Shown in pieces: positions 56,301 through 64,000 of a DNA stretch of 64,000 nucleotides; positions within the stretch are counted from its first letter, which is position 1; each line of letters opens with the position of its first letter. The position numbers and the translations under genes were made by a program. This DNA is from Nemertoderma westbladi (lineage: Eukaryota > Xenacoelomorpha > Nemertodermatida > Nemertodermatidae), in the NCBI GenBank assembly GCA_032718475.1, contig JAUCBJ010000162.1:25557-89556 (forward strand), written 5' to 3'. The notes under the pieces were generated by a model. It did no database searches, had not been told where the DNA came from, and worked only from the letters and a program-made list of their open reading frames with translations.

Positions 56301-59300
56301 GGTTAGTTATGTTAGGTGAGTTTAGTTATGTAAGGTGAGGTTAGTTCTGATACATAGGAGAGGTTAGTTATGTTAGGTGAGGTTAGTTCTGATACATAGG
56401 AGAGGTTAGTTATGTTAGGTGAGGTTAGTTCTGATACATAGGAGAGGTTAGTTATGTTAGGTGAGGTTAGTTATGTAAGGTGAGGTTAGTTCTGATACAT
56501 AGGAGAGGTTAGTTATGTTAGGTGAGTTTAGTTATGTAAGGTGAGGTTAGTTCTGATACATAGGAAAGGTTAGTTATGTTAGGTGAGGTTAGTTCTGATA
56601 CATATGAGAGGTTAGTTATGTTAGGTGAGTTTAGTTATGTAAGGTGAGGTTAGTTCTGATACATAGGAGAGGTTAGTTATGTTAGGTGAGGTTAGTTCTG
56701 ATACATAGGAGAGGTTAGTTATGTTAGGTGAGGTTAGTTCTGATACATAGGAGAGGTTAGTTATGTTAGGTGAGTTAGTTCTAATACATAGGAGAGATTA
56801 GTTATGTTAGGTGAGGTTAGTTCTGATACATAGGAGAGGTTAGTTATGTTAGGTGAGGTTAGTTCTGATACATAGGAGAGGTTAGTTATGTTAGGTGAGG
56901 TTAGTTCTGATACATAGGAGAGGTTAGTTATGTTAGGTGAGGTTAGTTATGTAGGTGAGGTTAGTTCTGATACATAGGAGAGGTTAGTTATGTTAGGTGA
57001 GTTTAGTTATGTAAGGTGAGGTTAGTTCTGATACATAGGAAAGGTTAGTTATGTTAGGTGAGGTTAGTTCTGATACATATGAGAGGTTAGTTATGTTAGG
57101 TGAGTTTAGTTATGTAAGGTGAGGTTAGTTCTGATACATAGGAGAGGTTAGTTATGTTAGGTGAGGTTAGTTCTGATACATAGGAGAGGTTAGTTATGTT
57201 AGGTGAGGTTAGTTCTGATACATAGGAGAGGTTAGTTATGTTAGGTGAGGTTAGTTCTAATACATAGGAGAGGTTAGTTATGTTAGGTGAGGTTAGTTCT
57301 GATACATAGGAGAGGTTAGTTATGTTAGGTGAGGTTAGTTCTGATACATAGGAGAGGTTAGTTATGTTAGGTGAGTTAGTTCTAATACATAGGAGAGGTT
57401 AGTTATGTTAGGTGAGGTTAGTTCTGATACATAGGAGAGGTTAGTTATGTTAGGTGAGGTTAGTTATGTAAGGTGAGGTTAGTTCTGATACATAGGAGAG
57501 GTTAGTTATGTTAGGTGAGGTTAGTTCTGATACATAGGAGAGGTTAGTTATGTTAGGTGGGGTTAGTTCTGATACATAGGAGAGGTTAGTTATGTTAGGT
57601 GGGGTTAGTTCTGATACATAGGAGAGGTTAGTTATGTTAGGTGAGGTTAGTTCTGATACATATGAGAGGTTAGTTATGTTAGGTGAGTTTAGTTATGTAA
57701 GGTGAGGTTAGTTCTGATACATAGGAAAGGTTAGTTATGTTAGGTGAGGTCAGTTCTGATACATAGGAGAGGTTAGTTATGTTAGGTGAGGTTAGTTCTG
57801 ATACATAGGAGAGGTTAGTTATGTTAGGTGAGGTTAGTTCTGATACATAGGAGAGGTTAGTTATGTTAGGTGTGGTTAGTTCTGATACATAGGAGAGGTT
57901 AGTTATGTTAGGTGAGGTCAGTTCTGATACATAGGAGAGGTTAGTTATGTTAGGTGAGGTTAGTTCTGATACATAGGAGAGGTTAGTTATGTTAGGTGAG
58001 GTTAGTTCTGATACATAGGAGAGGTTAGTTATGTTAGGTGAGGTTAGTTCTGATACATAGGAGAGGTTAGTTATGTAAGGTGAGGTTAGTTCTGATACAT
58101 AGGAGAGGTTAGTTATGTTAGGTGAGGTTAGTTCTGATACATAGGAGAGGTTAGTTATGTTAGGTGAGGTCAGTTCTGATACATAGGAGAGGTTAGTTAT
58201 GTTAGGTGAGGTTAGTTCTGATACATAGGAGAGGTTAGTTATGTTAGGTGAGGTTAGTTCTGATACATAGGAGAGGTTAGTTATGTTAGGTGAGGTTAGT
58301 TCTGATACATAGGAGAGGTTAGTTATGTTAGGTGAGGTTAGTTCTGATACATAGGAGAGGTTAGTTATGTTAGGTGAGGTTAGTTCTGATACATAGGAGA
58401 GGTTAGTTATGTTAGGTGAGGTTAGTTCTGATACATAGGAGAGGTTAGTTATGTTAGGTGAGGTTAGTTCTGATACATAGGAGAGGTTAGTTATGTTAGG
58501 TGAGGTTAGTTCTGATACATAGGAGAGGTTAGTTATGTTAGGTGAGGTTAGTTCTGATACATAGGAGAGGTTAGTTATGTTAGGTGAGGTTAGTTCTAAT
58601 ACATAGGAGAGGTTAGTTATGTAAGGTGAGGTTAGTTCTGATACATAGGAGAGGTTAGTTATGTTAGGTGAGGTTAGTTCTGATACATAGGAGAGGTTAG
58701 TTATGTTAGGTGAGGTTAGTTCTGATACATAGGAGAGGTTAGTTATGTTAGGTGAAGTTAGTTCTAATACATAGGAGAGGTTAGTTATGTAAGGTGAGGT
58801 TAGTTCTCATACATAGGAGAGGTTAGTTATGTTAGGTGAGGTGAGGTTAGTTCTGATACATAGGAGAGGTTAGTTATGTTAGGTGTGGTTAGTTCTGATA
58901 CATAGGAGAGGTTAGTTATGTTAGGTGAGGTTAGTTCTGATACATAGGAGAGGTTAGTTATGTTAGGTGAGGTTAGTTCTGATATATAGGAGAGGTTAGT
59001 TATGTTAGGTGAGGTTAGTTCTGATACATAGGAGAGGTTAGTTATGTTAGGTGAGGTTAGTTCTGATACATAGGAGAGGTTAGTTATGTTAGGTGAAGTT
59101 AGTTCTAATACATAGGAGAGGTTAGTTATGTAAGGTGAGGTTAGTTCTGATACATAGGAGAGGTTAGTTATGTTAGGTGTGGTTAGTTCTGATACTTAGG
59201 AGAGGTTAGTTATGTTAGGTGAGGTTAGTTCTGATACATAGGAGAGGTTAGTTATGTTAGGTGAAGTTAGTTCTAATACATAGGAGAGGTTAGTTATGTA

Positions 59301-60658
59301 AGGTGAGGTTAGTTCTGATACATAGGAGAGGTTAGTTATGTTAGGTGAGGTTAGTTCTGATACATAGGAGAGGTTAGTTATGTTAGGTGAGGTTAGTTCT
59401 GATACATAGGAGAGGTTAGTTATGTTAGGTGAAGTTAGTTCTATTCTAATACATAGGAGAGGTTAGTTATGTAAGGTGAGGTTAGTTCTGATACATAGGA
59501 GAGGTTAGTTATGTTAGGTGTGGTTAGTTCTAATACATAGGAGAGGTTAGTTATGTTAGGTGAGGTTAGTTCTGATACATATGAGAGGTTAGTTATGTTA
59601 GGTGTGGTTAGTTCTGATACATAGGAGAGGTTAGTTATGTTAGGTGAGGTTAGTTCTGATATATAGGAGAGGTTAGTTATGTTAGGTGAAGTTGGTTCTG
59701 ATACGTAGGAGAGGTTAGTTATGTTAGGAGAGTTTAGTTATGTAAGGTGAGGTTAGTTCTGATACATAGGAGAGGTTAGTTATGTTAGGTGAGGTCAGTT
59801 CTGATACATAGGAGAGGTTAGTTATGTTAGGTGAGGTTAGTTCTGATACATAGGAGAGGTTAGTTATGTTAGGTGAGGTTAGTTCTGATACATAGGAGAG
59901 GTTAGTTATGTTAGGTGAAGTTAGTTCTAATACATAGGAGAGGTTAGTTATGTAAGGTGAGGTTAGTTCTGATACATAGGAGAGGTTAGTTATGTTAGGT
60001 GAGGTTAGTTCTGATACATAGGAGAGGTTAGTTATGTTAGGTGAGGTTAGTTCTGATACATAGGAGAGGTTAGTTATGTAAGGTGAGGTTAGTTCTGATA
60101 CATAGGAGAGGTTAGTTATGTTAGGTGAGGTTAGTTCTGATACATAGGAGAGGTTAGTTATGTTAGGTGTGGTTAGTTCTGATACATAGGAGAGGTTAGT
60201 TATGTTAGGTGAGGTTAGTTCTGATATATAGGAGAGGTTAGTTATGTTAGGTGAGGTTAGTTCTGATACATAGGAGAGGTTAGTTATGTTAGGTGAGGTT
60301 AGTTCTGATACATAGGAGAGGTTAGTTATGTTAGGTGAAGTTAGTTCTAATACATAGGAGAGGTTAGTTATGTAAGGTGAGGTTAGTTCTGATACATAGG
60401 AGAGGTTAGTTATGTTAGGTGAGGTTAGTTCTGATACATAGGAGAGGTTAGTTATGTTAGGTGTGGTTAGTTCTGATACATAGGAGAGGTTAGTTATGTT
60501 AGGTGAGGTTAGTTCTGATATATAGGAGAGGTTAGTTATGTTAGGTGAGGTTAGTTCTGATATATAGGAGAGGTTAGTTATGTTAGGTGAGGTTAGTTCT
60601 GATATATAGGAGAGGTTAGTTATGTTAGGTGAGGTTAGTTCTGATACGTAGGAGAGGT
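53391..60658 (+). repeat. Array D: splice-donor satellite of CFAP206 exon 7
   Basis: About 170 units of mostly 42 bp, made of ATAGGAGAG|GTTAGTTATG, then TTAGGTGAG|GTTAGTTCTG and ATAC. Thus each unit has two donor-like sites. The first (GGAGAG|GTTAGT) copies the real exon 7 donor at 53400, and GATACATAGGAGAG resembles the exon end GCGATGATAGGAGAG. Some units carry an extra 17-18 bp (TTTAGTTATGTAAGGTGAGG). Forward readthrough from the exon meets TGA within eight codons. The 314-codon antisense frame at 59724-60668 is a by-product of the 42-bp period. Confidence 0.97.
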
Positions 60659-63600
60659 AGGGACGCAAACTATTTTACTCAACGCATGAATGATTAGTAT
60701 AGAACATTAAACTTTTTTTTTTCATTACAAACTTTATAAAGGAAGATTTTCCTTTATATATTTTCTATCCATAACTTTATATATTATATAATAGTACCGC
60801 TCGTTAACAGTATTTCATCAATGTGTTCTAATCCGAATTTAACCATTATATCCTACAATTCGACCGGTTTTGGGTTGGATAAGATTGATTTGATTGATTC
60901 TCTTGTAAATAGTGCAGATATTGTTTGCTTACAGGAACATTTTCTTTTGGAGTCATGTTGTAATATTAAGCTAAAGCAGTTTTTTCCTGATTGCCATTTC
61001 AGCGCAGTACCAGCCACTTACTTAAATGGTGTGGGCAATAGTAGAGGTAGGCCCAGTGGGGGATTGTGTATTATATGGAAGAAATCAATTATTAAATACG
61101 TATCCGTGGTTACAAACGGTTCTAGTAATTCTAGGCTGCAGGCGATTGAACTAAAAATTAAATTTCCTCAGTCTGAGTCTAGTTTATTGTTGTTAAACTC
61201 GTATTTCCCGGTGGATGAGCGTTTATCTACTTTGGCATCTGATGAGTTACCTTTGTTACTAAATAGTATTGAGTCACTTATTTCTAATTCTAGCTGTGCA
61301 AATGTACTGCTTGGTGGTGATTTAAATTGTGATTTTAGTCGGAACAACATTCATGTAAATCTAATTAGAGAGTTTATTGAATCTAAATTGTTTAACGTGC
61401 TGTGGGATATACAACCGATCGATTATACATATATGTCTCATGCCAATGGTGTTGTTTATAAATCTACGTTAGACCATTTTATTCTTAGCGACCGGTTGTC
61501 TCAGGGAAATTTTGAATCAGATGTAATTCATTTGGGTAATAACCTTTCAGGGCATTCTCCTATTTATTTTAAAATACCTATTAGTGCATTGGACTTGACT
61601 GTGCAAAACACATCGAAGCCAATTCGATTTAATTTTGGTAGAGCTTCTGATGAGCAACGGTCTCAATTTAGTAATGATTTAAATTTATTGTTAGAAAACT
61701 GCAATTTACCGTATGGAATAGTAAATTGTACTGATATTAATTGTAGTTTACCTGAACATCGTATGGGTTTAGAAAAATTCGCTTTGGATATATTGGACGC
61801 GGTTGACTCAGCAGCACACTGCCTCCCTAAGTCAGGGGGTCCGGAAAGTGAGACCCCAATAAGAACTGAAATTATCCCTGGATGGAATAGTCAAGTTAAG
61901 CCCTTTAAAGATGAAGCCATATTTTGGCACTCAGTGTGGTGTGCTGCGGGGAGACCAAATTCCTCACAAAGTAACCTATTTTTCATGAGACAGAGTAGCC
62001 GGGCTCAATATAAATATGCAGTACGACGTGTTAAACGTAATATTGATACATTGAAAAGAGATAGGCTATTAAATGCGTCCCTTTCTGGTAATATAAATAT
62101 TTTTGATGAGATTAGAAAATTACGAGGTTCATCTGTCGTGCAAAGTACTTCAATCGAAGGTTTAACGGATTCACAGGAAATTGCTAATAAATTTGCTGAT
62201 ATTTATAAAGTATTATATAACCAAGAGCCTAATTCAGGTAGTGTCAATGATATAAATAGTAAATTAAATGAGTGTATAGCAAATTTTAATATTGATAGTT
62301 TTGAGCCAGTTACCATGGAAACCATACACACTGCTTTGCAGCATTTAAAGAGTGGTAAAAGTGACGTTATATATGGATTTGATTCAGGCTGTTTGATTTA
62401 TGGCGGACCTGCATTAGAAACATTAATAGCAAAACTGTTCAATGCTTTTCTGGTACACGGTGTTATTTCGAAATGTTTATTGTCAATATCCATGGTACCT
62501 ATTGCGAAAAACAATTTAGGAGATATTACAGCTATTACTAATTATAGGGCCATCGCAATAGCGTCATTGTTACTTAAAGTATTTGAGTGGGTGCTGCTGA
62601 TATCTGAGGGAGAAAAACTGGATTTAGACCACTTGCAGTTTGGTTTCCGTGAGAAATCGAGCACAGTAATGTGCTCGTGGACAGCAACGGAGGTCATTAA
62701 TTACTATATGCGAAAGTCAACACCAGTCTATGGTTGCTTGTTGGACTTCACCAAAGCTTTTGATTTGGTTGAATGGAGAAAGCTTTTCCTTGAGCTGATC
62801 AAAAAAGGTTTTTCTCCCTTATATCTTAGGTGTTTGTTGTTTATTTATAGAACACAAATGTGTGCAGTGAGATGGAATAACGTTTTGTCATTTGATTTTT
62901 CTATTACTAATGGAGTTAGGCAAGGGTCGGTTATTTCACCGGTCCTGTTCTGTGTTGTTTTAAATGTGCTGATTTCACGGCTCAGACAGGCAAAAATAGG
63001 TTGTTATATTGGTGCTCAGTTTTATGGTTGTCCGTCCTTTGCGGACGATATGTTTCTATTGTGCCCGTCCGTAATTGGCCTACAATACATGATTAATATT
63101 TGCAAAGATTTTTGTAAAGAGTATAAATTACAGATTAGTACTGATATTGATCCGAAAAAAAGTAAAACTAAATGTATCCCGTTCCAGAACACATGGAAGC
63201 CGCCTAGTGTGAATATTTCAGTAAATAACGTTACACTACCATGGGTTGAGAAAGGGCTACATTTAGGAATTCTGCTTAATTTTACGTGTAGTGTCAATAT
63301 AGATATACATAATATATAGAGAGGTGCATTTATAGGAAAATTGGCAAATTTAAGGCAGGAATTTTCATTCGCTCACCCGCGGTGCTTGTCTAACATTCAA
63401 CGTATTTATGCGACAAGTTTTTATGGAAGCCCAGTTTGGGATTTGGCTTCTGATGAATGCCGTAGAATATACACCGCTTGGAATACGAATGTGCGCTACA
63501 TTTATCATCTGCCGTATAACAGCCATAGGTTCATAGTAGAAGATATTGTTAATTTTCCACACCCTAAGGTTATGCTCAGTAAACGTTTAGTTAAATTTGC

Positions 63601-63960
63601 AACTAGTGTTTTGACTTCTGATAAATTGTGTATAAGATTTCTGGCAAATTTAGTATTTTATGATTGTAGATGTAGAAGTGGTGCGAACTTGCGTAACATA
63701 GGGAATGAGTGTGGTATAAATGATCTACGTAAAATATCAGTAGGTGACCTTTCTAATTTACGATATGTGCCTTCTCCACCTGATAGTTACTGGCGAGTTA
63801 AATTGTGTACAGAAATTATTGATTGCTATTTCGATGAGACTACAGTACCAGATTTCTCATCTGAAGAACTAATTGAAATTTTGAAATATGTATCCTCGTT
63901 CTAGATATTTTCTAGTGTCTCAATACTTATTTGTGTTTTTCCTTGTTTTTTTTTTGTGCT
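60659..63960 (+). mobile_element. Near full-length APE-type LINE
   Basis: Starts where array D stops abruptly (GAGAGGTAG|GGACGC), with about 160 bp of 5' leader. One ORF carries endonuclease and reverse transcriptase, and a short AT-rich 3' region follows. No poly(A) tail or target duplication could be delimited before the window ends, so the right boundary is approximate. Confidence 0.85.
60821..63904 (+). CDS. LINE endonuclease-reverse transcriptase, one UAG inside
   Basis: Apurinic-type endonuclease at about residues 5-260: TIISYNSTGF, QEHF, GGDLNCDF, LDHF and GHSPI. Reverse transcriptase at about 510-800: NYRAIAIASLLLKVFE, LQFGFREKSST, LLDFTKAFDLV, GVRQGSVISPVLFCVVLN and the catalytic FADD near 63040. 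The frame meets UAG at 63317-63319, then stays open for 194 more codons to 63904 (IYATSFYGSPVWDLAS, typical of LINE C-termini). Apart from that stop it looks intact, suggesting fairly recent insertion. Clade is CR1/Jockey-like by layout, not resolved. Confidence 0.9.
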
Positions 63961-64000
63961 ACTTACATATTAGTTAATTACTTAAATTTACTTTACATTA
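63905..64000. other. LINE 3' region and window end
   Basis: AT-rich with a T9 run near 63947; nothing further recognised. Confidence 0.4.

Noticed and set aside
53391-60658. GGTTAGTT-rich array as a telomeric or subtelomeric repeat
   Set aside because: The 42-bp unit is not a telomere repeat and begins exactly at the exon 7 donor.
59724-60668. 314-codon antisense frame of YVSELTSPNITNLS repeats
   Set aside because: By-product of the 42-bp unit of array D. It is broken in most of the array and has no start context or flanking exon.

Overview
The window looks like nuclear DNA of an invertebrate animal. The genes are split by GT-AG introns, a cilium/flagellum gene (CFAP206) and a U3 snoRNP gene (MPHOSPH10) are present, and the transposons are BEL/Pao, APE-type LINEs, a hAT-like MITE and a tRNA-derived SINE. 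BEL/Pao elements argue against a mammal. The sequence alone does not let me name the phylum. All assignments are by eye, from protein motifs and splice signals.

Layout. 1-543 (minus) is the 5' coding part of MPHOSPH10. From 2738 to at least 53399 (plus) runs CFAP206, seen as seven coding exons: 2738-2946, 3761-3883, 4562-4727, 18932-19048, 26101-26332, 30116-30302 and 53270-53399. All junction phases agree and the joined protein is collinear with CFAP206 of other animals. Its 5' end and its last exons are not in the window. Intron 3 (4728-18931) holds a myotubularin gene of the MTM1/MTMR1/MTMR2 group (same strand, two exons) and an intronless DGAT2/MOGAT-family acyltransferase (opposite strand). 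Intron 4 holds an intronless zinc-finger plus Tudor-like gene (opposite strand) and a 1.8 kb inverted-repeat element. Intron 5 holds a hAT-like MITE and LINE debris. Intron 6 is almost entirely a 50-bp satellite split by a 14.2 kb BEL/Pao retrotransposon. The last intron begins with a 7.3 kb 42-bp satellite, followed by a near full-length LINE.

The main discovery is that the four large tandem arrays are amplified splice junctions. Array A (8098-12003) repeats the end of myotubularin exon 1 with its GTGAGT donor. Array B (19004-21240) repeats the end of CFAP206 exon 4 with its donor, in a 63-bp unit that keeps the reading frame. Array C (30312-36618 and 50827-53311) repeats the acceptor and start of CFAP206 exon 7. 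Array D (53391-60658) repeats the end and donor of that same exon 7. The arrays share no unit sequence, yet each begins exactly at an exon edge and each unit carries a copy of the splice site. The genes therefore appear to choose the correct site among tens to hundreds of near-identical copies, or to tolerate the alternatives.

The BEL/Pao element is young: 541-bp LTRs with about two differences and a 5-bp target duplication GTTCC. It is unusual in having an extra 5' ORF (coiled coil and Asn-rich) and a third ORF after pol that appears to combine a divergent DEDD 3'-5' exonuclease-like domain with three CCHC zinc knuckles. Its pol frame is broken once, by a UGA in the reverse transcriptase.
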